64,000 nucleotides of DNA from Streptomyces atroolivaceus (GCF_000717025.1 NZ_JNXG01000013.1:186001-250000), one strand, 5' to 3'. Numbered from the stretch's first letter, positions 9,186 to 20,556 are shown. The notes: generated from the letters alone by a model not told the origin. A program made the numbers and translations.

Positions 9186-9820
9186 TCAGTGCGGGCAGTT
9201 GCCCCGGTACTCCGCGATCGTCAGGCTGGCCGACGGGATCGGGCAGAGGAACTGCTCGTAGCGGGTGTCGTTGTCGATGAATTGTCGAGGTTCCAGCCGG
9301 TCAGCGGGATCGCCGCCTTCAGCGAGGGACGGTCCTTCGCGGCCTCGAGCGAGCCGCCGCCGCCCATGGAGTGGCCCATCACACCGAGCCGGGAGGAGTC
9401 GACCCGGCTCCGCACCGAACTGTCCTCGGTCAGGTAGTCCAGCGCGGCGAGCAACAGCCAGGCGATGCTCGACTGGTAGGCGGTGAAGCCGGGCGAGATC
9501 ACGACCGCGCCGAACGTGCCGTCCGAGGTGGACGTCGGGTAGTAGATCGTGCCGCCGCCGAAGCCGCGGACGCTCAGTGAGGAGACGGAGGTCTGGGAGG
9601 TGGCGTACGAGCCGCGGCTCGCCTCGATGCTCGAGTTGCTCGGCGCCGGGCCGCGCTCGTACGGGTTGTCGGCGGCCTGGGCTCCGCCCGGGATCAGCGC
9701 CGTGACGAGACCGGCCGTCGCGGCCGCCGCGGCGACTGCGAGCTTGACGGTGCGGGAGCGGCTCTTCGACATCCGGTGGCGGCGCGGGGAGATGTCGCCG
9801 GAGGGGAGGTGCGTCTGCAC
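9186..9820 (-). pseudogene. Secreted cutinase / PET-hydrolase-like protein, copy 2, with two internal deletions
   Basis: GTG 9820 opens a signal peptide (MSKSRSRTVKLAVAAAAA then GGAQAADNPYERGPAP) and a coding part nearly identical to copy 1. The first deletion joins SSIAWL in frame to LLAALDYL; the second joins GWNLD out of frame to [14 protein letters not shown]. The nucleophile elbow [18 protein letters not shown] remains, but the region with the catalytic Asp and His is gone, a larger loss than in copy 1. The lesions are at the same two places as in copy 1 but with different end points and opposite frame effects, so they are not simply inherited from one ancestor. As written, the gene cannot make an active esterase. 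Confidence 0.82.
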
Positions 9821-9964
9821 GAGGGGGGATCCTCTCGGTTGTGGCGAACCACACCCGCGGCAGCCGGGGCCCGTCGTCCGGGGGCCTTCGGGGGAGCACC
9901 GCGTGGGGTGGCGCCGTCATTCGTTGACGGCGCCACTCTGGCGGCGCGCCCACCGCGCGGACAT

Positions 9965-9978
9965 CGGCGAGATCGCCG
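9965..9978. promoter_or_regulatory. Inverted repeat upstream of cutinase copy 2
   Basis: CGGCGA-GA-TCGCCG, identical to the element at 9025-9038. It also lies in the short interval just downstream of the hisF stop codon. Confidence 0.35.
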
Positions 9979-10010
9979 GTCTTGGGGACCGGCGGTCTCC
10001 CTGACCGGGG

Positions 10011-10766
10011 TCAGCGAACGGGGTGTCCGGCCTCGCGCAGAGCGCCCTTGACCTCGGAGATCCGCAGGTCACCGAAGTGGAAGACGGACGCGGCGAGTAC
10101 CGCGTCCGCGCCCGCACCGATGGCCGGTGGGAAGTCCGAAAGCCTGCCCGCACCGCCGGAGGCGATGACGGGGACGGTGACGTGGGCCCGTACCGCCTTG
10201 ATCATCTCGGTGTCGTAGCCGTCCTTCGTGCCATCGGCGTCCATCGAGTTGAGCAGGATCTCGCCCGCGCCGAGCTCGGCGGCCCGGTGCGCCCACTCGA
10301 CGGCGTCGATGCCGGTGCCCTTGCGTCCGCCGTGGGTCGTCACCTCGAAGGTGCCCTCGGGGGTGCGCCGGGCGTCGACGGAGAGCACGAGCACCTGGCG
10401 CCCGAACCGTTCGGCGATCTCGCGGATGAGGTCGGGGCGGGCGATGGCCGCGGTGTTGACCCCGACCTTGTCGGCCCCGGCGCGCAGCAGCTTGTCGACG
10501 TCGTCGGGGGTGCGGACCCCTCCCCCGACGGTGAGCGGGATGAAGACCTGCTCGGCGGTGCGGCGCACCACGTCGTACGTCGTCTCGCGGTCACCGCTGG
10601 AGGCGGTGATGTCGAGGAACGTCAGCTCGTCGGCGCCCTCGGCGTCGTACAGCTTCGCCATCTCGACCGGGTCGCCCGCGTCGCGCAGGTTCTGGAAGTT
10701 GACGCCCTTGACGACGCGGCCCTTGTCGACGTCCAGGCACGGGATGACCCGTACGGCGAGCGTCAT
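10011..10766 (-). CDS. hisF: Imidazole glycerol phosphate synthase, cyclase subunit HisF
   Basis: A 251-residue (beta/alpha)8-barrel protein. Both catalytic aspartates are visible: D12 in [18 protein letters not shown] and D131 in [10 protein letters not shown]. Phosphate-binding blocks [14 protein letters not shown] and [14 protein letters not shown] are present. With HisH it converts PRFAR plus ammonia into IGP and AICAR. Length is normal for the family. Its ATG overlaps the ridA stop by four bases (ATGA), so the two are translationally coupled at the end of the leftward his operon. Confidence 0.97.
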   Translation of the reverse strand: MTLAVRVIPCLDVDKGRVVKGVNFQNLRDAGDPVEMAKLYDAEGADELTFLDITASSGDRETTYDVVRRTAEQVFIPLTVGGGVRTPDDVDKLLRAGADKVGVNTAAIARPDLIREIAERFGRQVLVLSVDARRTPEGTFEVTTHGGRKGTGIDAVEWAHRAAELGAGEILLNSMDADGTKDGYDTEMIKAVRAHVTVPVIASGGAGRLSDFPPAIGAGADAVLAASVFHFGDLRISEVKGALREAGHPVR

Positions 10767-11161
10767 CGTTCACCTGCCCGGTAGGCCTCGATCTCGACCT
10801 CGACGACCAGGGAGGGGTCGACGAGGCCGGACACGATGATCATGGAAGCGGCGGGGCGGACGTCGTCGAACAGCTCCTTGTGGGCACGGCCCACGTCGTC
10901 CACGTCCCGGGCGTGCGTGAGGTACATCCGGGTGCGGACGACGTCCTCACGGCCGAGCCCGACCTGCTTGAGGGCGTCGAACGCGACCTGGAAGGAGGCG
11001 ACGGCCTGCTCGTACGGCCCGCCCGCGGAGATCTGGCCGTTGACCACCGACGTACAGCCGGAGACCAGGACGAGTCCGCCGGGGAGTTCCACCGCACGGG
11101 AGTAGCCGAACTTCTCCTCCCACGGGGCGCCCGAGGAGACGCGGCGTACGGAGTCCGTCAT
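10763..11161 (-). CDS. RidA family enamine/imine deaminase-like protein
   Basis: A 132-residue protein, [20 protein letters not shown] onwards, with the RidA/YjgF layout [15 protein letters not shown], then [27 protein letters not shown] and the C-terminal VVEVEIEAY strand. RidA proteins are trimers that hydrolyse reactive enamine or imine intermediates released by PLP enzymes. The conserved Arg of the active site (R in RTRMYL) is present. It is embedded in the his operon with ATGA overlaps on both sides (with priA at 11158-11161 and hisF at 10763-10766). A housekeeping role next to PLP-dependent HisC is plausible, but the actual substrate is unknown. Confidence 0.88.
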   Translation of the reverse strand: MTDSVRRVSSGAPWEEKFGYSRAVELPGGLVLVSGCTSVVNGQISAGGPYEQAVASFQVAFDALKQVGLGREDVVRTRMYLTHARDVDDVGRAHKELFDDVRPAASMIIVSGLVDPSLVVEVEIEAYRAGER

Positions 11162-11883
11162 GCGGCGACCGCCTTCAGGGCCTCTTCGAGGGTGAACGCC
11201 TTCGCGTACAGCGCCTTGCCCACGATTGCTCCCTCGACGCCCTCCGGGACGAGCAGGGAGATCGCGCGCAGGTCGGCGAGCGAGGAGACGCCGCCGGAGG
11301 CCACGACGGGCTTGTCGGTGGCGGCGCAGACGTCCCGCAGGAGCGCGAGGTTGGGGCCCTGCAGAGTGCCGTCCTTGGCGATGTCGGTCACGACGTAGCG
11401 GGCGCAGCCCTCGGAGTCGAGGCGGGCGAGCGTCTCGTAGAGGTCGCCGCCGTCGCGGGTCCAGCCGCGGCCCCGCAGCGTGGTGCCCCGGACGTCGAGG
11501 CCGACGGCGATCTTGTCGCCGTGTTCGGCGATGACCTTGGCGACCCACTCGGGGGTCTCGAGGGCGGCGGTGCCGAGGTTGACCCGGCGGCAGCCGGTGG
11601 CGAGGGCGGCGGCGAGCGAGGCGTCGTCGCGGATGCCGCCGGAGAGCTCGACCTTGATGTCCATGGCGCCGGCCACTTCGGCGATCAGCGCGCGGTTGTC
11701 GCCGGTGCCGAACGCGGCGTCCAGGTCGACGAGGTGCAGCCACTCGGCGCCGGAGCTCTGCCAGGCGAGAGCCGCCTCGAGCGGGGAGCCGTAGGAGGTC
11801 TCGGAGCCGGATTCGCCGTGCACGAGGCGGACGGCCTGTCCGTCGCGGACGTCTACGGCGGGGAGCAGTTCAAGCTTCGGCAT
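11158..11883 (-). CDS. priA: Bifunctional phosphoribosyl isomerase PriA (HisA/TrpF)
   Basis: A 241-residue (beta/alpha)8 isomerase. The acid/base pair is visible: D11 in [20 protein letters not shown] and D171 in [13 protein letters not shown]. In actinobacteria this protein catalyses both the HisA reaction (ProFAR to PRFAR) and the TrpF reaction of tryptophan synthesis; the arginine of RLVHGESG is one of the dual-substrate residues in studied PriA proteins. That makes this his operon a likely source of tryptophan pathway activity too. The start ATG shares its A with the hisH stop codon (TAATG), so translation is coupled. Whether a separate trpF exists elsewhere cannot be seen. Confidence 0.95.
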   Translation of the reverse strand: MPKLELLPAVDVRDGQAVRLVHGESGSETSYGSPLEAALAWQSSGAEWLHLVDLDAAFGTGDNRALIAEVAGAMDIKVELSGGIRDDASLAAALATGCRRVNLGTAALETPEWVAKVIAEHGDKIAVGLDVRGTTLRGRGWTRDGGDLYETLARLDSEGCARYVVTDIAKDGTLQGPNLALLRDVCAATDKPVVASGGVSSLADLRAISLLVPEGVEGAIVGKALYAKAFTLEEALKAVAA

Positions 11884-12524
11884 TACAGCGTCTCGATCCA
11901 GTTGGTCAGCAGCTGGGCGCCGGCATCGCCGGACTTCTCGGGGTGGAACTGGGTGGCCCACAGCGCGCCGTTCTCGACGGCGGCCACGAACCGCTCTCCG
12001 TGCGTGGACCAGGTGACCTTGGGGGCACGGATCTTGTCGTTGGTCACTTCGAGGGACCAGTCGTGCGCCGCGTAGGAGTGCACGAAGTAGTAGCGGGCCT
12101 CGGCGTCCAGGCCCGCGAAGAGCTGGGACCCCTCGGGGGCTTCGACGGTGTTCCAGCCCATGTGCGGCACGACGTCGGCCTTCAGCGGTCCGACGGTGCC
12201 GGGCCACTCGTCGAGGCCCTCCGTCTCGACGCCGTGCTCGATGCCGCGCTCGAACAGGATCTGCATGCCCACGCAGATGCCCATGACGGGACGGCCGCCC
12301 GAGAGCCTGCGGCCGATGATCCATTCGCCGCGTGCCTGCCTGAGACCCGCCATGCAGGCGGAGAAGGCGCCGACGCCGGGGACGAGCAGCCCGTCGGCGT
12401 TCATCGCGCGGTCGAAGTCGCGGGTGATCTCCACGTCCGCGCCGACGTGGGCGAGGGCCCGCTCGGCGGAACGCACGTTGCCGAAGCCGTAGTCGAAGAC
12501 GACGACCTTCTTGCTTTCGCTCAC
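11883..12524 (-). CDS. hisH: Imidazole glycerol phosphate synthase, glutaminase subunit HisH
   Basis: A 213-residue class I glutamine amidotransferase. Nucleophile C84 sits in [14 protein letters not shown], and the His-Glu pair H194/E196 in [10 protein letters not shown]. The N-terminal [18 protein letters not shown] is typical of HisH. It hydrolyses glutamine and channels ammonia to HisF. Unusually for the pair, hisH and hisF are separated here by priA and ridA, an arrangement I recall as normal for Streptomyces. The stop overlaps the priA start by one base. Confidence 0.97.
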   Translation of the reverse strand: MSESKKVVVFDYGFGNVRSAERALAHVGADVEITRDFDRAMNADGLLVPGVGAFSACMAGLRQARGEWIIGRRLSGGRPVMGICVGMQILFERGIEHGVETEGLDEWPGTVGPLKADVVPHMGWNTVEAPEGSQLFAGLDAEARYYFVHSYAAHDWSLEVTNDKIRAPKVTWSTHGERFVAAVENGALWATQFHPEKSGDAGAQLLTNWIETL

Positions 12525-12534
12525 AGTCCTGCCC

Positions 12535-12698
12535 TCAGTCCCAGATTCCCTGGATCCGCATGATGCCCGCTACCAGGCACATCACGGATCCGATCCCGAG
12601 AAGCACGACGACGCCCTTGGGCATCCCCTGCTTCCAGAAGGAGTAGACGCCGCCGGCCAGGAAGAGGCCGACGACGATCAGCACGGTGTTGAGGCCGG

Positions 12699-12702
<4 letters not shown>
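12535..12702 (-). CDS. Small membrane protein of the his operon
   Basis: A 55-residue protein starting at GTG 12702 ([20 protein letters not shown]). Two hydrophobic segments flank a short polar loop with WKQGMPKG, so it should be a two-pass inner-membrane protein. The start overlaps the hisB stop by four bases (GTGA), which decides this start over longer options and argues that it is a genuine coupled gene. It ends 10 bases before hisH. I do not recognise a functional family, and a role in histidine synthesis is not implied by sequence; it may simply ride on the operon. Confidence 0.8.
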
Positions 12703-15735
<3,033 letters not shown>

Positions 15736-15775
15736 ACCGCAATTCTCTCAGACCGTTTCCGGCCTCCGGTCGTCC

Positions 15776-15792
15776 GTATCACTGGCTGATAC
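15776..15792. promoter_or_regulatory. Inverted repeat GTATCA-N5-TGATAC upstream of hisD
   Basis: Perfect 6-base arms with a 5-base spacer, 40 bases upstream of hisD ATG and about 100 bases upstream of the divergent gene at 15896. The A/T content is high for this genome, and the position suits an operator or promoter element of the his operon. No regulator is assigned. Confidence 0.45.
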
Positions 15793-15895
15793 ATGTCCCG
15801 GCTGTCACTGCTGACCGTTAGCTTTCACACGGTCACACAGAGGGAAGAACGACTGTACGAAGCGCGGGACAGAACGCGCAGGCGGAGGTGAGGCA

Positions 15896-17497
15896 GTGAC
15901 CGAACCGCACGACGGCGAGATCCCCGACGGGCTCAGTGCCGCGGAGCTGGGTATGTGGCAGTCCTTCCGGAACGGCACCACCTACGATCTGCGCTCCCAC
16001 GATCCGGTCCGCGACGACCCGTTCGCCCCGCACGGCTGGGGGCCGGAGCGGAGCGTCGGCGCCCGGACGGTGGCGCGGCTGCTGCTCAGCGGTCCGCCGG
16101 CGCGGCCGGGCCGGGTGGCCGCGCTGAAGCTCAGGGGCGTCCGCATCACGGGGAAGCTGGATCTGGCGGGCGGGCGCGTCTCGCCCTACGTGGAGCTGAC
16201 GGGCTGCCGCTTCGAGCAGGAGGTGGTGCTGCCCGAATGCCATTTCACGACGCTGCGGATGGTGGGCTGCGCGGTGCCGAGGCTGGACGCGGCCCGGCTG
16301 CACACGGAGGGCGACCTCCATCTGCCGCGCTGCCGGATCGAGCGCGGTATCCGGCTGACCGACGCACAGATCGGCACGGACCTGCTGATCAACCAGCTCC
16401 GCGTCGGCCCCGACCGGCGCGGCCGTGCCTTCGTGGGCGACGGGATGTCGGTGGCGCAGGACCTGCAGGCCGAGATGATCGAGACGCTCGGCGAGCTGAG
16501 TCTGCGCGGGGCGAAGGTCGGCGGCTCGCTCAGCCTGCGCGGCAGCCGGCTGCGCGCCACGGACGGACGGCGGGCGCTGAACGCCCCGCAGCTGAGCGTG
16601 GAGCGCACGCTGTACATGACGGAGGCCTGGGTGAGCATCGACACGGGGAACCAGGGCACCACTCCCCCGTTCGGTGTGGCGCGCGGCGGCGGTCCGGCGC
16701 GCGGGACGCGGGCGCAGGTCTTCGAGTGCCGTGGCGCGGTGCGGCTCGACGACGGGCGGTTCGGGGACGCGGTGGACCTGCACAAGGCCCGGTTCGTGCT
16801 CGCCGACCGTGAGGAGCTGTCGCTGCGCCGGATCGTCACCCCCGAGCTGCGGTTCAACGCGGAGCGCCCCCGGGAGGGCCGGGTCGTGCTGAACGGCGCG
16901 AAGGTCGTCACCCTGATCGACGTGTCGAGCAGCTGGCCGGGCCCTGGCGGCCTGGCGATGGGCGGCTTCGTCTACGAGAACCTCGTCCCGTACGGACACT
17001 TCCCGCTGTCCCGGCGCCTGGAGTGGGTGCTGGCCGCGACCCCCGAGTACGTGCCGGAGCCGTACGAGCGCCTCGCGGCGGTGCTCCGCAGCTGCGGGGA
17101 GGACGCGGACGCCCGGGAGGTGCTGCTGGCCAAGCAGAGGCGCCGGCGCGAGACGCTGCCGCCCGCGGGACGGATCTGGGGCTACCTGCAGGACTGGACC
17201 GTCGCGTACGGCTACCGGCCGGGGCGCGCCCTGGTCTGGATGGCGGTGCTCTGGGCGGCGGGCGCGGTGGCCTTCTCCCAGTACCGCCCGGAGTCGATCA
17301 AGGGGGACGAGCATCCGCAGTGGAATCCCGCGCTGTACGCGCTGGACCTGCTGGTGCCGGTGATCAATCTCGGGCAGGACGGTTACTGGCTCCTGGAGGG
17401 GGGCTGGCAGTGGACGGCGGCGGCCCTGGTTCTGGTGGGATGGATACTGGCCACGACGGTGGCGGCGGGCGCGTCCCGGCTGCTGCGGCGCGGCTGA
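15896..17497 (+). CDS. Putative membrane-anchored beta-solenoid protein, often labelled oxidoreductase
   Basis: A 533-residue protein from GTG 15896 with GGAGG seven bases upstream. Residues about 75-330 consist of repeating short strands such as LKLRGVRITGKLDLAGGRV, LHTEGDLHLPRCRI, LSLRGAKVGGSLSLRGSRL and VRLDDGRFGDAVDLHKARF. This pattern resembles a pentapeptide-like or bactofilin-like beta-solenoid. After a charged helical region (YERLAAVLRSCGEDADAREV) the C-terminus has two membrane segments, ALVWMAVLWAAGAVAF and AAALVLVGWILATTVAAGA, separated by a loop containing NLGQDGYW. I recall homologues in Streptomyces annotated as membrane-associated oxidoreductase, but I see no cofactor-binding motif supporting that. 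The solenoid would face the cytoplasm; function unknown. Confidence 0.8.
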   Translation: MTEPHDGEIPDGLSAAELGMWQSFRNGTTYDLRSHDPVRDDPFAPHGWGPERSVGARTVARLLLSGPPARPGRVAALKLRGVRITGKLDLAGGRVSPYVELTGCRFEQEVVLPECHFTTLRMVGCAVPRLDAARLHTEGDLHLPRCRIERGIRLTDAQIGTDLLINQLRVGPDRRGRAFVGDGMSVAQDLQAEMIETLGELSLRGAKVGGSLSLRGSRLRATDGRRALNAPQLSVERTLYMTEAWVSIDTGNQGTTPPFGVARGGGPARGTRAQVFECRGAVRLDDGRFGDAVDLHKARFVLADREELSLRRIVTPELRFNAERPREGRVVLNGAKVVTLIDVSSSWPGPGGLAMGGFVYENLVPYGHFPLSRRLEWVLAATPEYVPEPYERLAAVLRSCGEDADAREVLLAKQRRRRETLPPAGRIWGYLQDWTVAYGYRPGRALVWMAVLWAAGAVAFSQYRPESIKGDEHPQWNPALYALDLLVPVINLGQDGYWLLEGGWQWTAAALVLVGWILATTVAAGASRLLRRG

Positions 17498-17732
17498 CCG
17501 GCGCGCGGGGTCCCGCCCCGCCGGATCCCGCGCGGGCACAGCGATCGAATGGCTGGCCGAGCCCCGGCAGGACGGGCGGTAATCGGCAACGGAAAGGTCG
17601 GGAACGAGCCACCTACGGGCGTTTCCTTTGCCCTTTCTTGACCTCGCCGAGGGCAACCCTCCCACTCGCTACAGAAGCTTCACAGAGACCCTCTGGCGCG
17701 GCCCCCACCAGGGCTTTTCAATGGTCTGCACC

Positions 17733-18755
17733 ATGGCTTTCCTCCGCGCACTGCTGAGCTCCGCGCGCACGTTCCGATACGGCCCCGGGCTGTCGGCCGG
17801 GCTGCCGGCGGACGACGCGGTGATGCTCGACGCCCCCGACGAGCGGCTCTCCCCCGCGTTGGTGGCGGCAGCCCTGGGCGACTTCGAACCCGCGGCCAAG
17901 CTCCTCGCCACCACGCGGGACGCCGCGGACTGGGAGACCCGCGACCGCACCCTGGCCCGGCTGGTCGCCTTCGCGCGCGGCCGGGACGACTGGCTCACCG
18001 GCTGGCTGGCCGCCGCCCCGCGCGACCCGGACGCCCTGCTCGTCAAGGCCGCCCTGGCGGTGCGCCGCGCGTGGGAGTCCCCCGCACACGCCGAGCTGCT
18101 GCGCGAGGTGGGCCCGCTGATCACCGCTGCGGCCGAGGCCGATCCCCGCGACCCGGTGCCGTGGCGGCTCGCGCTCGACCACGCCCGTGGCACGCACGCC
18201 ACGCACACGGTCTTCGAATCGCTGTGGGAGCAGGCCGTACGCCGCTCCCCGCACCACTACGGCAGCCATGTCGCCGCCCTCCGGTACCTCTCGGCCGAGT
18301 GGTACGGATCCCACCGCGAATGCTTCGACTTCGCCGAGCGGGCGGCCGAGGACGCGGCCGGCGACTCCCTCGTGCAGGCTCTCCCCGTGCGCGCGGCCTT
18401 CGCACTGCTGCGGGACGAGAGGGCGGCCGCGCGGGCGAACTCCGTGCAAGGTGACCGGATCGACGCCGCCGCCGACCTCGCGATCAGGTTCTCCGCCGGT
18501 TTCCCGGCCGGTGATCCCTGGCCGGCGGAGGTCCGCAACCTCCTCGCCTACGTCCTGGTCGCACGGGGCCGCGCGGCCGAGGCGCTGGAGCAGTTCCGGC
18601 TGATCGGCCCGTACGCGACCTCGTTCCCTTGGGCGGTCGTCACCGGGGAGGCGCTCGGCGGCTTCCTCGACGCGCGGGCGGATGTCCGGCTCCGGGTGGC
18701 CTCTTCGACACCCCTGTGCGGGAGGCCGGAACACAGCGGGCTCCGCGGCCATTAG
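17733..18755 (+). CDS. Conserved hypothetical helical-repeat protein
   Basis: A 340-residue soluble protein (MAFLRALLSSARTFRYGPGL onwards). It is almost entirely alpha-helical with TPR-like spacing, for example ERLSPALVAAALGDFEPAAK, TRDRTLARLVAFARG, PDALLVKAALAVRRAWESPA and VRNLLAYVLVARGRAAEALEQF. Met 17733 was chosen at the start of the helical similarity; ATG 17721 four codons upstream is equally possible, and the frame is open to 17628. I do not recognise a named domain with certainty. The gene ends just before the lon-domain gene, whose likely -10 overlaps this gene's 3' end, so the two are probably separate transcripts. Confidence 0.7.
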   Translation: MAFLRALLSSARTFRYGPGLSAGLPADDAVMLDAPDERLSPALVAAALGDFEPAAKLLATTRDAADWETRDRTLARLVAFARGRDDWLTGWLAAAPRDPDALLVKAALAVRRAWESPAHAELLREVGPLITAAAEADPRDPVPWRLALDHARGTHATHTVFESLWEQAVRRSPHHYGSHVAALRYLSAEWYGSHRECFDFAERAAEDAAGDSLVQALPVRAAFALLRDERAAARANSVQGDRIDAAADLAIRFSAGFPAGDPWPAEVRNLLAYVLVARGRAAEALEQFRLIGPYATSFPWAVVTGEALGGFLDARADVRLRVASSTPLCGRPEHSGLRGH

Positions 18756-18758
18756 GCT
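18753..18758 (+). promoter_or_regulatory. Likely -10 element for the leaderless Lon-domain gene
   Basis: TAGGCT overlaps the stop codon of the preceding gene and ends 8 bases before GTG 18767, with no Shine-Dalgarno sequence between. This is the classic Streptomyces leaderless arrangement. Confidence 0.5.
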
Positions 18759-18766
18759 TGGCCGTT

Positions 18767-19543
18767 GTGACCACCGCTCGCCTGCCCCTCTTCCCGCTGA
18801 ACGCGGTGCTGTTCCCCGGCCTCGTGCTGCCGCTCAACGTCTTCGAGGAGCGTTATCGCGCCATGATGCGCGAGCTGCTCGAGATCGACGAGGACGAACC
18901 GCGCCGCTTCGTGGTGGTCGCGATCCGCGACGGCCGCGAGACCGCTCCGACGGCCACCGGGATGCCGGACACCCTCGCGGTCGCGCCTCCCGCGGAGCGG
19001 GCCCCGGCGGACGGCTTCGGACCCGATCCCCTCCAGACCTTCCACCGGGTCGGCTGCGTCGCGGAGGCGGCCAAGATCCGCGAGCGCGCCGACGGGAGCT
19101 ACGAGGTCCTGGCGACCGGCACCACGCGGGTCAGGCTTCTCTCCGTCGACGCGAGCGGCCCGTTCCTCACGGCCGAGGTCGAGGAACTGCCCGAGGATCC
19201 GGGTGCCGCCGTGGGTGAGGACTCGCCCACGGACGAGGCGGGGGCTCTGGCGGAAGGTGTCCTGCGCGCCTTCCGCAGCTACCAGAAGCGGCTGGCCGGC
19301 GCGAGCGAGCGTTCCCTGACGACCGGTGCGGACCTGCCGGACGACCCGTCCGTCGTCTCCTACCTGGTGGCGGCCGCCGCCGTGCTCGACATCCCGTCGA
19401 AGCAGCGGCTGCTCCAGGCCCCGGACACCGCCACCCGGCTGCGTGAGGAACTGGCGCTCCTGCGCAAGGAGACCGCGGTCATCCGGCACCTCCCGTCGCT
19501 GCCGGCGATCGACCTCACCCGCGACCCCACGTACCCCAACTGA
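18767..19543 (+). CDS. Stand-alone Lon substrate-binding (LON) domain protein
   Basis: A 258-residue protein starting at GTG 18767 (VTTARLPLFPLNAVLFPGLV). The opening PLFPLNAVLFPGLVLPLNVF and ERYRAMMRELLE are hallmark LON N-terminal domain sequences; the later helix SFRS-type region and the end VIRHLPSLPAIDLTRD form the domain's helical part. Neither the AAA ATPase nor the Ser-Lys protease domain of Lon follows, so it is not a protease. Such isolated LON-domain proteins (PUA-like fold) may bind unfolded proteins or act as adaptors, but their role is undefined. It is 16 bases upstream of the YbaK-like gene and probably cotranscribed with it. Confidence 0.88.
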   Translation: MTTARLPLFPLNAVLFPGLVLPLNVFEERYRAMMRELLEIDEDEPRRFVVVAIRDGRETAPTATGMPDTLAVAPPAERAPADGFGPDPLQTFHRVGCVAEAAKIRERADGSYEVLATGTTRVRLLSVDASGPFLTAEVEELPEDPGAAVGEDSPTDEAGALAEGVLRAFRSYQKRLAGASERSLTTGADLPDDPSVVSYLVAAAAVLDIPSKQRLLQAPDTATRLREELALLRKETAVIRHLPSLPAIDLTRDPTYPN

Positions 19544-19559
19544 CCCGAGGACCTGCCCG

Positions 19560-20060
19560 GTGGCGAAGAAGTCCAGGAAGCAGCAGCCCGGCGGCACCCC
19601 GGCCACGGTGGCTCTCACCGCGGCCGGCACGGACTTCACGGTCCACGCGTACGACCACGATCCCTCCTCCCCGTCCTACGGCGAGGAGGCGGCGGAAGCC
19701 CTCGGGGTCCGTGCCGACCGGGTGTTCAAGACCCTGGTCGCCGATGTCGACGGCGAACTGGTCGTCGCCGTCGTCCCCGTCGCCGGATCGCTCGACCTGA
19801 AGGCGCTGGCGTCGGCGGTGGGCGGCAAGCGGGCGGCCATGGCGGACCCGGCGGCCGCGGAACGCACCACGGGCTACGTGCGGGGCGGCATCTCTCCCCT
19901 GGGCCAGCGCAAGCGTCTGCGCACGGTGCTGGACGCGTCGGCCGCGTCGCACCCCACCATCTGCGTCTCGGCGGGCCGCCGCGGCCTGGAGGTCGAGCTG
20001 GCCGCCTCGGACCTGGCCACCCTCACCGGCGCGACCCTGGCCGAGATCGGCCGGGCGTAG
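19560..20060 (+). CDS. ybaK: YbaK/EbsC-type Cys-tRNA(Pro)/prolyl-tRNA editing protein
   Basis: A 166-residue protein from GTG 19560, with GAGGA upstream as ribosome site. Family blocks are TDFTVHAYDHDPSSPSYGEE, AAEALGVRADRVFKTLVAD, the lysine-containing VFKTL strand, and YVRGGISPLGQRKRLRTVLD. YbaK proteins hydrolyse Cys mischarged on tRNA(Pro), cooperating with prolyl-tRNA synthetase. The conserved Lys in VFKTLV, required in studied members, is present. It follows the LON-domain gene closely, suggesting a two-gene transcript linked loosely to protein quality control. Confidence 0.93.
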   Translation: MAKKSRKQQPGGTPATVALTAAGTDFTVHAYDHDPSSPSYGEEAAEALGVRADRVFKTLVADVDGELVVAVVPVAGSLDLKALASAVGGKRAAMADPAAAERTTGYVRGGISPLGQRKRLRTVLDASAASHPTICVSAGRRGLEVELAASDLATLTGATLAEIGRA

Positions 20061-20127
20061 CGGGAGGCGTCCGCGCGCGGCAGCGGTCGGGGAGGACGCG
20101 CGGAATGGGGATCCGGGCGCGACCGTT

Positions 20128-20526
20128 GTGTCACAGGTGAACGCGTTCTCTTCCCATGTGCCCGCCGGAGCGGACGGCCGCGCGGCCGTCCGCGAACGGC
20201 TGTTGGCGGAACGCGGGGGGACGGAGGCCCGGATCTCGGCCCTGCTCGGTGACTTCGACGGGATCGTCGAGGCGAACGCGCTGGTGGCGGTCGACGACGA
20301 GCACGACCCGGAGGGAGCCAGCACCGCCTTCGAGCGAGCCCATGTCGCCTCGCTGCTGGCTCAGGCCCGCAGCCACCTGGGTGAGGTGGACCGGGCGCTG
20401 GAGCGCCTGCGGCGAGGCGACTACGGGCGCTGCGAGGGCTGCGGTGAGCCGATCCCTCCGGGCCGTCTGGAGGTACGTCCGGCGGCGACGACCTGTGTGA
20501 GCTGCGCCGCGGGCGCACCGCACTGA
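20128..20526 (+). CDS. TraR/DksA family zinc-finger protein
   Basis: A 132-residue protein with a helical hairpin (AAVRERLLAERGGTEARISA and AHVASLLAQARSHLGEVDRA) followed by ALERLRRGDYGRCEGCGEPI and a C-terminal CVSCAAG. The two CxxC pairs (CEGC and CVSC) form the complete C4 zinc finger of the DksA/TraR family. Such proteins insert into the secondary channel of RNA polymerase, sometimes with ppGpp; a direct role here is inferred from family only. The start may be GTG 20128 or GTG 20137. It differs from the second DksA-like protein at 39689-40504, which has an incomplete zinc site. Confidence 0.85.
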   Translation: MSQVNAFSSHVPAGADGRAAVRERLLAERGGTEARISALLGDFDGIVEANALVAVDDEHDPEGASTAFERAHVASLLAQARSHLGEVDRALERLRRGDYGRCEGCGEPIPPGRLEVRPAATTCVSCAAGAPH

Positions 20527-20556
20527 ACAGGTCCGGGCCGTTCCGGGGAGACGCGG

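Larger units (their letters stand above)
8139..9987. repeat. Tandem duplication of a cutinase gene with its flanks
   Basis: Two direct copies of a unit of roughly 0.9 kb: about 8139-9045 and about 9128-9987. Each holds, left to right, the same terminator hairpin, a leftward cutinase gene, and the same upstream region including a CGGCGA-GA-TCGCCG inverted repeat. The coding parts are nearly identical, while the signal peptide and upstream segments have diverged by substitutions and small insertions or deletions. This pattern suggests an old duplication with later homogenisation of the coding part, or an assembly that mixed the copies. Confidence 0.8.
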
